Shown: one piece after another, positions 42,769 through 51,464 of the stretch
Layout: every line of letters starts with the position of its first letter
Position numbering within the stretch: position 1 is the stretch's first letter
Origin: Ramlibacter monticola
GTDB taxonomy: Bacteria; Pseudomonadota; Gammaproteobacteria; Burkholderiales; Burkholderiaceae_C
DNA length: 64,000 bases
Assembly: GCF_016722785.1 (NCBI RefSeq)
Contig: NZ_JAEQNE010000001.1
Location: 1,240,001 to 1,304,000, forward strand
Direction: 5' to 3'
The notes under the pieces: model-generated
Told to the model about the DNA's origin: nothing
Databases searched by the model: none
The model's input: only the letters and a program-made list of their open reading frames with translations
Position numbers and translations under genes: made by a program

Positions 42769-42770
42769 CG

Positions 42771-43394
42771 ATGGGTCATGGCCACAGCCGCCGCAGCGCC
42801 AGCCGGGCGCGCGCCTTCTGGCGCGCCGCCGGGCCGGTGCGCTGGCTGCTGGCGGCCCTGATCGCCTGCGCCGGCGCCCTGGCCCTGGCCGCCGCGCCGG
42901 GGCTCTGGCAGAAGATCGGCGCCGACGACGTGCACGACCCGCACAGCCCCGCCGTCGGCGTGCTGCAGGAACCGACGGAGGCACTGCAGGCGCTGCCGCG
43001 CGACACCGTGGGCGCCCGGGTCCGCTGGGTGGACGCGCTGGACCGCGGGCTGATCCAGCCGCGCACCAACATCCTGCCCGAAACGAAGGTGAACCTGCGG
43101 ACCACGGAGGTCCTGCTGCGCAATACCGGCGAGATGCCGATGGTGCGCTTCCCGCATCGCCAGCACACCCTCTGGCTCGATTGCAGCAACTGCCACGACG
43201 AGTTGTTCGCCCGCGCCGCCGGCACCACCCGCATCAACATGCTGCTGATCCTGTCGGGCGAGAAATGCGGCCTGTGCCACGGCGCGGTGGCCTTCCCGCT
43301 CACCGAGTGCAAGCGATGCCACAGCGTCGAGCGGGGCAGCCCCGAGCACCAGGCCTTCGGCAAGGGCCTGGTCCGGGATGCGAACGTGCCATGA
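42771..43394 (+). CDS. Triheme cytochrome, membrane-anchored (paralogue of the fusion C-terminus)
   Basis: A 207-residue protein with one N-terminal hydrophobic segment (WLLAALIACAGALALAAAPG, about 27-46) that is an anchor or signal. Three heme sites: CSNCH, CGLCH, CKRCH. It is alignable with the C-terminal triheme part of the 39832-40947 protein through HDP, WV..L..G.I.PR, PHRQHTLWLDCSNCH and CHGAVAFPLTEC, but has no c5 domain or Ala/Pro linker. Encoded two bases after the helical protein and overlapping the next gene by 4 bases. Confidence 0.88.
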   Translation: MGHGHSRRSASRARAFWRAAGPVRWLLAALIACAGALALAAAPGLWQKIGADDVHDPHSPAVGVLQEPTEALQALPRDTVGARVRWVDALDRGLIQPRTNILPETKVNLRTTEVLLRNTGEMPMVRFPHRQHTLWLDCSNCHDELFARAAGTTRINMLLILSGEKCGLCHGAVAFPLTECKRCHSVERGSPEHQAFGKGLVRDANVP

Positions 43395-43771
43395 GGGCGT
43401 GGCCCTGGCTGTTCGTGCTGGGACTGGCGCTGGCGCTGGCCGCTGCACTGCCGGCGCGCGCCGAGTACGGCGACGTCGTGCTGGACCAGACCTCCACCAA
43501 GGCCGGTGTGCGGCCGGTGGTGTTTCCCCATTGGTTCCATCGCATCCGCTTTCGCTGCAAGGTGTGCCATTCCGAGCTTGGCTTCAAGATGCGGGCCGGG
43601 GCCAACCGGGTGCTGATGGACGACATCATCAACGGCAAGTTCTGCGGCATGTGCCACAACGGCCAGGTGGCGTGGTCCCCCGACCGCTGCGACCTGTGCC
43701 ACTCGGGCAAGCCGGGCATCGAACCCGGCATCCGCGGCGATTCCCAAACGAAGGGTCCCGGCAAATGGTGA
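43391..43771 (+). CDS. Triheme c7-type cytochrome, copy B
   Basis: A 126-residue paralogue of the cytochrome at 39404-39832: signal peptide (ALALAAALPARA|EYGDVV), the conserved RPVVFPHWFHRIRFRCKVCH, and heme sites CKVCH, CGMCH and CDLCH. The ATG overlaps the previous stop and its own 3' end overlaps the next gene by 7 bases. Confidence 0.9.
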   Translation: MRAWPWLFVLGLALALAAALPARAEYGDVVLDQTSTKAGVRPVVFPHWFHRIRFRCKVCHSELGFKMRAGANRVLMDDIINGKFCGMCHNGQVAWSPDRCDLCHSGKPGIEPGIRGDSQTKGPGKW

Positions 43772-44778
43772 ATGCTCCCCTGCGCCGCCGCGCGTTCACT
43801 CTGGCGGGCACCGGCCTGGCGCTGGGACTCGGCGGCTGCGCCGCCGTCGATGGCGCGCAGCCTGTCGCGTCCCCGCCCGGCGGGACCGGCGGCGCCATCC
43901 TGTCCCACTGGCTCAGTCTCACCGGCGGCTGGCGGCTCGACCCGCAGTCGCCGCCGCAGGTCGCACGGCTGCTTGGCGGCCGCAACGACTTCGTGCAGCC
44001 GGTCGGCGTGGCCGCGCGCAACGGCGTCCTGCTGGTCGCCGATGCCGGGGCCCGCACCCTCTGGCGCGTCGAGCGCGCGCGCGACGCGATGGCGCCCTTC
44101 ACGACCTTCCGCGGCGGCGTAGCCGACGCCGGAGCCTCCATGCAGCTTGGCAGCGACTTCAGCGCCTGGGTGGCGCTGCCGGCCGAGCGCATGGTGGTGC
44201 AGTACGACGCGCGCGGGCGCATCGTGCGCCGCTGGGCCGACGAGGTCGACGCCCCGCGTCCGGTCGCCGTGGCCGTGCCCGAGGACCGCAGCCGGGTGCT
44301 GGTGGGCGATTCCGCCACCGCCCAGGTGCTGGTCTTCGACGCGCTCGGGCAGGTCCAGGGGCGGCTCGGCGGCCGCCATCCGCTGCCGCTGCAAAGCATC
44401 GCCGCGATGGCGCTCGGTCCGCGCGGGCTTTACGTGCTCGACCGGCTCGCCCAGCAGGTGATGGTGTTCGATCCGCGGGGCGTCCTCGTCGAAGTGCTGG
44501 CCGAGCACCAGCTGGTGCAGCCGCGGGCCCTGGCCGTCGACGGCAGCGGCCGCGTCTTCGTCAGCGACGAGGCCGACCAGACGATCAAGGTCTTTCGCGG
44601 CGAGGAACTGCTGGGCGTGGCGGGCGGCCGGGGCGCGGGCCCGTCGCGGTTCGGCCGCATCGAATCGATGGCGCTGGACGGCAACCTGCTGTACGTGGCG
44701 GACAGCCAGAACGCCCGCGTGCAGGTGCTGATGGTCGCGCCGCCGTCGATGGAAGCGCCCCCGGAGCGGCGGCGATGA
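43765..44778 (+). CDS. NHL-type beta-propeller lipoprotein with twin-arginine-like signal
   Basis: A 337-residue exported protein. The N-terminus RRRAFTLAGTGLALGLGGC combines a twin-arginine motif with a lipobox, so export by Tat and lipidation are possible. Propeller blades are visible as GVLLVADAGARTLWRV, RGLYVLDRLAQQVMVFD, GRVFVSDEADQTIKVF and NLLYVADSQNARVQVL. ATG chosen because it begins the signal; the open frame upstream is the cytochrome in another frame. Overlaps the next propeller gene by 4 bases. Confidence 0.87.
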   Translation: MVNAPLRRRAFTLAGTGLALGLGGCAAVDGAQPVASPPGGTGGAILSHWLSLTGGWRLDPQSPPQVARLLGGRNDFVQPVGVAARNGVLLVADAGARTLWRVERARDAMAPFTTFRGGVADAGASMQLGSDFSAWVALPAERMVVQYDARGRIVRRWADEVDAPRPVAVAVPEDRSRVLVGDSATAQVLVFDALGQVQGRLGGRHPLPLQSIAAMALGPRGLYVLDRLAQQVMVFDPRGVLVEVLAEHQLVQPRALAVDGSGRVFVSDEADQTIKVFRGEELLGVAGGRGAGPSRFGRIESMALDGNLLYVADSQNARVQVLMVAPPSMEAPPERRR

Positions 44779-45842
44779 AGCTCGGGCGAGCGCTGCTGGC
44801 CGGCTGCGCCGCGCTGCTGCTGGCGGCCTGCGCCAGCGAGCCGCTGGAGATGCGGCTGGATGCGCCGGCCGAGGGCGCGGTGCGCCTGTTCCCCTCCCCC
44901 GAGACGCAGGAAGTCCCGCGCTACCGCTATGTCGGCCAGTTGCAGGGCGAATCCAACTTCCGGCCCAAGGACGGCAGCCAGCCCGGCGCGGGCCGCCGCC
45001 TGCTGGCCTGGATCGTGGGGCTGGGCGATTCGACGGAGCAGCCCCTGATGCTGGTGCGGCCGCAGAGCGGCACGGTCGACCGCCTGGGGCGCGTCCTCGT
45101 CACCGACGTGGGCCGCGCCGGCGTCTTCGTGTTCGACGAGGCCGGCGGCAAGCTGGAGTTCTGGGACCGCGCCGGCCCCGGCACCCGTTTCGCATCGCCG
45201 ATCGCCATCGTGCAAGGGCGGGAAGGCGAACTGCTGGTCACCGACTCGGACCTGGGGCGCGTCTTCCGTCTCGGCATGGATGGCCGCTCGCTGGGCGAAC
45301 TCGGCGCCGGGGTGCTGCAGCGCCCCACGGGCATCACGCGCGACGCCCGCAGCGGCCGCATCTACGTGGCCGACACCCACGCCCACGACATCAAGGTGTT
45401 CGAAGACGACGGCCGCCACATTGCCACCTGGGGCAAGCGTGGCGACGACCCGGGCGAGCTGAATTACCCGACCCACCTGGCGCTGAGCGACGGCGTCCTG
45501 CTCGTGGCCGACTCCCTGAATGCACGCGTGCAGGGCTTCGACGCCGAGGGCAAGCCGGTGCTGGGCTTCGGCCAGCGCGGCATCTACGTGGGCAACATGG
45601 TCCGGCCCAAGGGGGTCGCGGCGGACGATGAGGGTAACCTCTATGTGGTGGAATCGATGCACGACACCCTGCTCGTGTACGACCGGAGGGGCCGGCTGCT
45701 GATGTCGCTCACCGGCACGGACAGCGAGTCCGGCCGCTTCTACCTGCCCGCCGGCGTGTGGATCGATGCGCGCAACCGCATCTACGTGGCGGACATGTTC
45801 AACGCGCGGGTGGCGGTGTTCCAGTTTCTCGGAGGCAATTGA
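44775..45842 (+). CDS. NHL-repeat beta-propeller lipoprotein
   Basis: A 355-residue lipoprotein (lipobox LLAAC, Cys at about 19). It carries five or six NHL blades, for example GRIYVADTHAHDIKVFEDDG, GVLLVADSLNARVQGFD, GNLYVVESMHDTLLVYD and NRIYVADMFNARVAVFQF. Related to the propellers at 34025-35227 and 43765-44778. Directly abuts the 11-heme cytochrome gene (stop, then ATG with no gap), which suggests a stoichiometric partner. Confidence 0.9.
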   Translation: MKLGRALLAGCAALLLAACASEPLEMRLDAPAEGAVRLFPSPETQEVPRYRYVGQLQGESNFRPKDGSQPGAGRRLLAWIVGLGDSTEQPLMLVRPQSGTVDRLGRVLVTDVGRAGVFVFDEAGGKLEFWDRAGPGTRFASPIAIVQGREGELLVTDSDLGRVFRLGMDGRSLGELGAGVLQRPTGITRDARSGRIYVADTHAHDIKVFEDDGRHIATWGKRGDDPGELNYPTHLALSDGVLLVADSLNARVQGFDAEGKPVLGFGQRGIYVGNMVRPKGVAADDEGNLYVVESMHDTLLVYDRRGRLLMSLTGTDSESGRFYLPAGVWIDARNRIYVADMFNARVAVFQFLGGN

Positions 45843-48257
45843 ATGCGGCGTCTGGCAGTAGGGATGTTCTTCGTGGTGGCGCTGGCGACGTGGTTCGCGC
45901 CGGCCGACCCGGCCCTGTCGGCCCGAGTCTCCGACATCCGGAACACGAAGCACAACCTCTCCGCCAACAGCACCAACACCGTCAAGGCGACCACCGAGTC
46001 GCAGATCTGCGTCTTCTGCCACACGCCGCACGCCGCCGAGAACATCGTCGGCGCGCCGCTGTGGAACCGCAAGCTTTCCGGGGCGACCTACACCACCTAC
46101 AGTTCCAGCTCGCTCGAGGCCAACCTGACCGAACTGTCGGCGGGGCCGGGCGGGCTGTCGCGCCTGTGCCTGTCCTGCCATGACGGCACGATGGCGATCG
46201 GCAACGTCAACGTGGTCAACGGCAAGGCCAACCAGGCCATCACCATGACCGGCACCGCCACCGGCGGCACCATGCCGGCGGGCGCGGGCACCACGACCGG
46301 GTTCACGCGCAACCTCGGCACCGACCTGAGCAACGACCACCCGATCTCCTTCACCTACGACGCCACCCTGGCGACGAATGACGGCGAACTGCGCGCGCCC
46401 GACGGCGTGAACGTCGGCACCCGCGTGCGCGGCCAGACCAAGCCCAAGCTGCCGCTGGAGAACGGGCAGATGCAGTGCACCACCTGCCACGACCCGCACC
46501 TGCGCGAGACCGATGCGAACAAGGGCGCCGGCAAGTTCCTGCGCCTGAACCGGCTGCAGGAGACGCAGCAGCCCACCGGCGCCCAGTTCAACGAGACCAA
46601 CGACATCTTCTGCCTCGCCTGCCACGACAAGGCCGGCCAGACCTGGGCGCTGTCGGCGCACGCGAACCCGCTGGTCGCCGACGAGCAATACACCGCCGCC
46701 GCCGCGGCGCAGCGCGAGTTCCCGGCCAACCTGCCGGTCTGGCGCGCCGCCTGCCTGAACTGCCACGACACGCACACGGTGCAGGGCGCGCGGCGGCTGC
46801 TGCGCGAGGGCACCGACAGCACGGCCATCCCCAAGGCCGGCGGCAATTCCGCCATCGAGGAGACCTGCTACCAGTGCCACGCCACCCTGGCCCAGAGCGC
46901 GCTGACCAACGTCGCCCAGGTGCCGAACATCAAGGACGACTTCGCGCTGGCGCGCCACATGCCGATCAAGTCGACCGAGCAGCAGACGGGCTCGGAGGTG
47001 CACGACATCGGCACCGGCACCGGCACCCGGCGCGGCAAGGACTTCTACGAAGATCCCGCCCTGCTGGGCCGCACCAATTCGCTCAACCGCCACGTCGAGT
47101 GCACCGACTGCCACAACCCGCACCGGGTCGTGAAGAACCGGAAATTCAACGCCGATCCGACCACGCCGGACGCCGGGGGCGCCCACGATCACAACCCCGC
47201 GACCGGAACCCACACCAACATCGCCTCGGGCGTCCTGAAGGGCGGCTATGGCGTGGAACCGGTCTACGGTGGCAAGGCCTTCGGCACGCCGCCCACGAGT
47301 TTCGACGTCAAGCGCGGTGACGGCGGTGTCGGCGCCAGCGAGGCGGTGGGCAGTACGTATGTCACGCGCGAGTACCAGATCTGCATGAAGTGCCACTCGA
47401 CGTACGCGTACACCACCCCCCCCAATCTGGGCAGCAGCGGCGGCGGCACGCCCTCGGGGACCAACTCCCTGATCCAGTTCACCGACCAGTCGATGGAGTT
47501 CCAGGCGCCGGCCGGGCATACCGGCGAGCCGGCGTCCACCTCGGACAGCGGGGCGACCGGGGTTTACCAGACCCGGAACCACCGCTCCTGGCACCCGGTG
47601 ATGGCCCCGACCGGCCGCGCGCTGGCCACGCGCGGCATCACCGGCACCAACCCGTGGCTCGCGCCCTGGGGCACCAACACCACCAACATCGGGGCCCAGA
47701 CGATGTACTGTTCGGACTGCCACGGCTCGAACACGGGGACTGGCACCGTGGTGCCCACGGGCACCGCCCCGTGGGGACCGCACGGCTCCACCAACAACTT
47801 CATCCTCAAGGGCACCTGGGGCGTCGGCAGCGGCAACGGGGACAGCGGCACCCTGCTCTGCTTCAAGTGCCACGCCACTGCGGTGTACAACACGAGCAAC
47901 GACAGCGGGCGGCGCAGTGGCTTCTACGACGGCAGCACCGGCAAGGGCAACCTGCACAACTACCACGTCAACCGGATCGGGCGCATCGAATGCACCTGGT
48001 GCCACATCGCGGTGCCCCACGGCTGGAAGAACCGCTCCCTGCTGGTGAACCTCAACGACGTGGGTCCCGAAGCGGGCCTGGCGGCCGGCACGGTGATCAA
48101 CACCAAGCCGTACACCAAGGCGCCCTACTACCTCAACTCGGTCCTGAGGGTCAAATCCTTCGGCACCCCGGGCAGCTGGGCCGACAGCAACTGCGGCCCG
48201 CCCACCGGGACGGCCGGCAAGGACTGGATGAAAGCCACCTGCGCCAATGGGCCTTGA
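45843..48257 (+). CDS. Undecaheme (11 CXXCH) c-type cytochrome
   Basis: An 804-residue exported cytochrome, signal peptide in the first 27 or so residues. Eleven heme sites in order: CVFCH, CLSCH, CTTCH, CLACH, CLNCH, CYQCH, CTDCH, CMKCH, CSDCH, CFKCH, CTWCH. The first quarter repeats the pattern of the tetraheme protein at 35425-36276 (TKHNL, CVFCHTPH, CLSCHDG, NDHPI, CHDPH, CLACH); a seven-heme extension follows. I count 20 further His, enough for bis-His ligation throughout. Two extra Cys near the end may form a disulfide. It is the largest cytochrome of the cluster and a candidate cell-surface or conduit protein. Confidence 0.92.
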   Translation: MRRLAVGMFFVVALATWFAPADPALSARVSDIRNTKHNLSANSTNTVKATTESQICVFCHTPHAAENIVGAPLWNRKLSGATYTTYSSSSLEANLTELSAGPGGLSRLCLSCHDGTMAIGNVNVVNGKANQAITMTGTATGGTMPAGAGTTTGFTRNLGTDLSNDHPISFTYDATLATNDGELRAPDGVNVGTRVRGQTKPKLPLENGQMQCTTCHDPHLRETDANKGAGKFLRLNRLQETQQPTGAQFNETNDIFCLACHDKAGQTWALSAHANPLVADEQYTAAAAAQREFPANLPVWRAACLNCHDTHTVQGARRLLREGTDSTAIPKAGGNSAIEETCYQCHATLAQSALTNVAQVPNIKDDFALARHMPIKSTEQQTGSEVHDIGTGTGTRRGKDFYEDPALLGRTNSLNRHVECTDCHNPHRVVKNRKFNADPTTPDAGGAHDHNPATGTHTNIASGVLKGGYGVEPVYGGKAFGTPPTSFDVKRGDGGVGASEAVGSTYVTREYQICMKCHSTYAYTTPPNLGSSGGGTPSGTNSLIQFTDQSMEFQAPAGHTGEPASTSDSGATGVYQTRNHRSWHPVMAPTGRALATRGITGTNPWLAPWGTNTTNIGAQTMYCSDCHGSNTGTGTVVPTGTAPWGPHGSTNNFILKGTWGVGSGNGDSGTLLCFKCHATAVYNTSNDSGRRSGFYDGSTGKGNLHNYHVNRIGRIECTWCHIAVPHGWKNRSLLVNLNDVGPEAGLAAGTVINTKPYTKAPYYLNSVLRVKSFGTPGSWADSNCGPPTGTAGKDWMKATCANGP

Positions 48258-49209
48258 CCGCCTGCTCGCTTCGCCGCGTCTCACGGTGGCCGGCTTCGCC
48301 GCGCTGGGGGCCGGCGTGTGCGCCGCCCAGGCGTGGCCGGCGCTGGCGGCCTGGCTGATCGCCGCGCCGCTGGCGGTGCTTGCCTTGAACCTGTCCGCGG
48401 CGCTGTGGGTCTTTCCGCGCCTCCGGCGCGGCGGGCTCGGGCTGTTCCACGGGTGCCTGCTCGCCTGCCTGCTGCTGGTGGCCTGGGGCCGCCTGACGCA
48501 CTTCGATGGGCACCTGTTCATCGCCGACGGGCAGGAGTTCGACCCGGCGGCCGTGGAGACCGACTCGCGCGGCCCCTGGCACGGCGACGGCCTGCAGCGC
48601 CTCGCCTTCCTGCAGGGGCCCTACACGGTCACCTACGCCCCCGGCGTGCATCGCAGGCACACGAGCAGCCGGGTCGAGTTGCCGGGCGAGGGGCAGTGGC
48701 GCGAAATCGGCGACGACACCCCCATGGTGCTCGACGGCTACCGCTTCTACACCACGGCCAACAAGGGCTTCGCGCCCGTGCTCACCTGGACGGGCGCCGG
48801 CGCGCCGCCGGTCACGGGCGCGATCATGCTCCCGTCCTATCCGGCCAACGAGGGGCAGCAGGTCCATCACTGGAAGGCGCCGGGTGGCGCCGCCTGGAGC
48901 CTGGCGCTGCGCACCCGGCCGCTGGACGAGGCCAACGGCTGGACGCTCGCCCCCGCCACGACCGATGCGGTGCTGGTGGCGGAACTCGCCGGCCAGCGCC
49001 ACGAACTGCGGCCGGGGCAGGAAGTGGTCACCGCGGCCGGCGTGCTGCGCTACGAACTGCTGGCCGGATGGATGGGTTATCGCATCTTCTACGACCCGAC
49101 CCTCGTCCCGCTGCTGTGCATTGCGCTGCTCGGCGTGGCCGGGCTCGCGTGGCACCTGTGGAAGCGCGTCGAAGGGCTGGCACCCGCCTTGCCTGGAGCT
49201 CCCGCATGA
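48247..49209 (+). CDS. ResB-like cytochrome c biogenesis protein (System II, short form)
   Basis: A 320-residue membrane protein with three helices in the first 85 residues, a periplasmic domain of about 180 residues and a C-terminal helix (LVPLLCIALLGVAGLAWHLW). The layout and the GFAPVLTWTGAGAPPVTG-type periplasmic part fit short ResB/CcsB proteins that pair with CcsA in heme ligation. Overlaps the cytochrome gene by 11 bases and the ccsA-like gene by 4. The family call rests on build and on the partner. Confidence 0.75.
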   Translation: MGLDRLLASPRLTVAGFAALGAGVCAAQAWPALAAWLIAAPLAVLALNLSAALWVFPRLRRGGLGLFHGCLLACLLLVAWGRLTHFDGHLFIADGQEFDPAAVETDSRGPWHGDGLQRLAFLQGPYTVTYAPGVHRRHTSSRVELPGEGQWREIGDDTPMVLDGYRFYTTANKGFAPVLTWTGAGAPPVTGAIMLPSYPANEGQQVHHWKAPGGAAWSLALRTRPLDEANGWTLAPATTDAVLVAELAGQRHELRPGQEVVTAAGVLRYELLAGWMGYRIFYDPTLVPLLCIALLGVAGLAWHLWKRVEGLAPALPGAPA

Positions 49210-50045
49210 ACATGGCAACGATGCCCACCGATACCTGGGTGCTCTACCTCGGCGCCCTGCTGGTCGCCGGCTCCGCCCTGCTCGCCTGGCGCCTGGCCGC
49301 CACCGCCGGCGCGACCCCGCGAAGCGCACCCCTGATGGCGCTGTCGCTGCACGACGTGGCGCTGGGCGTGCTGGCGCTCGGGATCGCACTGCGCTGGAGC
49401 CGCGTCGGCCACGGTCCCTTCCTGAGCCTGTTCGAGATCCTCGCCAGCAGCCTGCTGAGCCTGGGACTGCTCTGGCGCCTGTTCAGCCTGCGCGTGCCCG
49501 TGCTGCGCGAGAGCGCGCCGGTGGTGCTCTCGCTGCTGAGCGTGATGGGGGTGTGGCTGCTGGTTTCCGATACGTCGGACACGCGGCTGCCCGCCACCTA
49601 CGAAATGCCCATCCTGTGGCTGCACGTGGCCATGGGCAAGATCTTCCTGGCCTGCGCGCTGGTGGCCACCGGCCTGGCCGGCGTGCTGCTGGGCCGCGGG
49701 AGCGCGCGCGGCCAACGCTGGTTCCGCCGCATGCCGCCCGATGCCGCGCTCGACCGCCTCGCCTGGCGCTTCATGCTGATCGCCCTGGTGTTCGAAAGCC
49801 TGATGCTGATCGCCGGAGCGGTCTGGGCCCAGGACGCCTGGGGGCGCTTCTGGGCCTGGGATCCGCTGGAGACCTGGGCCTTCGTGACCTGGGTGGCCCT
49901 GGTCGGCGCCGTCCACGCCCGCCTCACCTGGAAGCTCGGCCCGCGCGCCGGGGCGCTGATGATCCTGGGCGTGTTCGTGCTGGCCTTCCTCACCTTCTTC
50001 GGGGTGCCCTTCGTGTCCCTCGCGCCGCACAAGGGGGCGGTATGA
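49206..50045 (+). CDS. CcsA/ResC-like heme handling protein (System II)
   Basis: A 279-residue polytopic protein of about eight helices with the tryptophan-rich heme-binding WWD motif (WGRFWAWDPLETWAFVTW) and conserved histidines in LWLHVAMGK and VHARLTW. Together with the ResB-like protein it forms the System II synthase that attaches heme to CXXCH sites. It sits directly after the 11-heme cytochrome and before System I genes, so this organism encodes both systems side by side. Confidence 0.88.
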   Translation: MNMATMPTDTWVLYLGALLVAGSALLAWRLAATAGATPRSAPLMALSLHDVALGVLALGIALRWSRVGHGPFLSLFEILASSLLSLGLLWRLFSLRVPVLRESAPVVLSLLSVMGVWLLVSDTSDTRLPATYEMPILWLHVAMGKIFLACALVATGLAGVLLGRGSARGQRWFRRMPPDAALDRLAWRFMLIALVFESLMLIAGAVWAQDAWGRFWAWDPLETWAFVTWVALVGAVHARLTWKLGPRAGALMILGVFVLAFLTFFGVPFVSLAPHKGAV

Positions 50046-50593
50046 ACAGACCCAATACGACACTGGTGGGGGCAATCCTGATCGTGGCGCTGGCCCTGGT
50101 GGCCGGCCTCGTGAAGTGGGCCGCCGACCCGGGCGAGGTCAGCGCACTGGAGCATCAGCGCCAGATGCAGGACCGCGAGCTCGGTCAGCGCTTCGAACAG
50201 GCCGTGGTGATGCTGCATGCGAAGCAGTACGACCACGCCATCACCGCCCTGCACCGGGTGCTGGAACTCGCCCCCCGCATGCCCGAGGCGCACGTGAACA
50301 TGGGCTACGCCCTGCTGGGCCAGGCGAGGCCCGATGCGGCCCGCAGTTTCTTCGACGCCGCCATCGAGCTCAACCCGCGCCAGGCCAATGCCTACTACGG
50401 GCTGGCCATCGCCTACGAGGCGCAACAGGACTACGAAAGCGCACTGGGGGCCATGCGCACCTACCTGCACTTCGCACGCAGCGACGATCCCTACGCCGCC
50501 AAGGCCCGTTCGGCCCTGTGGGAGTGGGAGGGGAAGCTCGGCCGGCACGCCCCGACGGCGACCTCCCAGGCCACCCCTTCGCCGCGTCCGTAA
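50042..50593 (+). CDS. Membrane-anchored TPR protein
   Basis: A 183-residue protein with one N-terminal helix (LVGAILIVALALVAGLVKWA) and three TPR units in the periplasm (QYDHAITALHRVLELAPRMP, RPDAARSFFDAAIELNPRQA, DYESALGAMRTYLHF). TPR proteins of this kind (CcmI/NrfG-like) hold apocytochromes for the heme ligase. Overlaps the ccsA-like gene by 4 bases; 136 bases separate it from the next gene. Confidence 0.85.
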   Translation: MNRPNTTLVGAILIVALALVAGLVKWAADPGEVSALEHQRQMQDRELGQRFEQAVVMLHAKQYDHAITALHRVLELAPRMPEAHVNMGYALLGQARPDAARSFFDAAIELNPRQANAYYGLAIAYEAQQDYESALGAMRTYLHFARSDDPYAAKARSALWEWEGKLGRHAPTATSQATPSPRP

Positions 50594-50729
50594 CCCTCGT
50601 TGCTTCCTGTTTCCGGGAAAGTACGACCGGCCCATCCTGCGGCCGGGAAGCTTTCTGCCCTCCGCGAGGTCCCGGAGGCGTTTTCCGGCTGGCACGGTCC
50701 GTGCACTGACGCGTGGTCAGGAGTCCGCC

Positions 50730-51464
50730 TTGTTCGCCGTGCCCACGTCCCTCACCACCTGGTCCAAGCCCGCTGCGCGCAGCGTCGTGCGCGGGCTGGC
50801 CCTGGGCGCGCTGCTGCTGAGCCTGGCGGCAGCGACGATCGGCCTGCGGGCGCCGGAACCTCTGGCCGATTACACGATCGTTCTAGTCCATGTCCCCGCG
50901 GCGTGGCTGTCGCTGTTGCTCTACGGGGCAGCGGTGGCGGCCGCCGTCGCCGCGCTGCAGAGCCCGGCCCGGCTGCCGGAGGGGACGCTGGCCGCGATCG
51001 CCCCGGTGGGCGCCGCGGCGGCCATCCTGGCCCTGTGGACCGGGCTGGCCAGCCAGCAGGCACATGGCTGGTGGGGTTGGGACGCGCGACTGGTGTGCGA
51101 ACTGCTGCTGCTGCTACTCTTCGCAGGTTTGGTCGCGCTGCGTCGCGGGATCGAGGAGCCGGACCGCGCCGAGCGCGCGGGTGCCGTGCTGGTCCTGACC
51201 GGTGCGCTGAACATCCCCATCATCTACCTCTCGGTGGACTGGTGGCAGACCCTGCACGAGCGCGCCGCCGCCAGCGTCGGCCGCTCGCCCCTGGTCACCG
51301 GGGCCATGGCCCTGATGACGATGGCGTTCTGCATGACTGCGGGCGCCCTGGTGCTCGCGCGCCTGCAAGCGTTCACGCGCGAGCGTGAAGCCGGAACGCG
51401 GTATTTCGGATCGGCTCGTGCGGAGGGCGGCAGCGCCCGGACGCCGGCCAAGGAGCAACAATGA
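50730..51464 (+). CDS. ccmC: Second CcmC-like heme handling protein
   Basis: A 244-residue, six-helix protein clearly homologous to CcmC at 28342-29091 but diverged. The WWD motif GWWGWDARLVCELLLL and both histidine segments (VHVPAAWLS, DWWQTLHER) are kept, so it should still bind heme. The start is a TTG preceded by CAGGAG at 6 bases; a GTG three codons later is possible. It overlaps ccmF by 4 bases, so it probably supplies heme to CcmE for this ccmFHI set. Confidence 0.87.
   Translation: MFAVPTSLTTWSKPAARSVVRGLALGALLLSLAAATIGLRAPEPLADYTIVLVHVPAAWLSLLLYGAAVAAAVAALQSPARLPEGTLAAIAPVGAAAAILALWTGLASQQAHGWWGWDARLVCELLLLLLFAGLVALRRGIEEPDRAERAGAVLVLTGALNIPIIYLSVDWWQTLHERAAASVGRSPLVTGAMALMTMAFCMTAGALVLARLQAFTREREAGTRYFGSARAEGGSARTPAKEQQ

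Noticed and set aside
44430..48521. A 1363-codon open frame on the minus strand
   Set aside because: Antisense to the propeller and 11-heme genes; composition is the Ala/Arg/Gly/His pattern of shadow frames in high-GC DNA.
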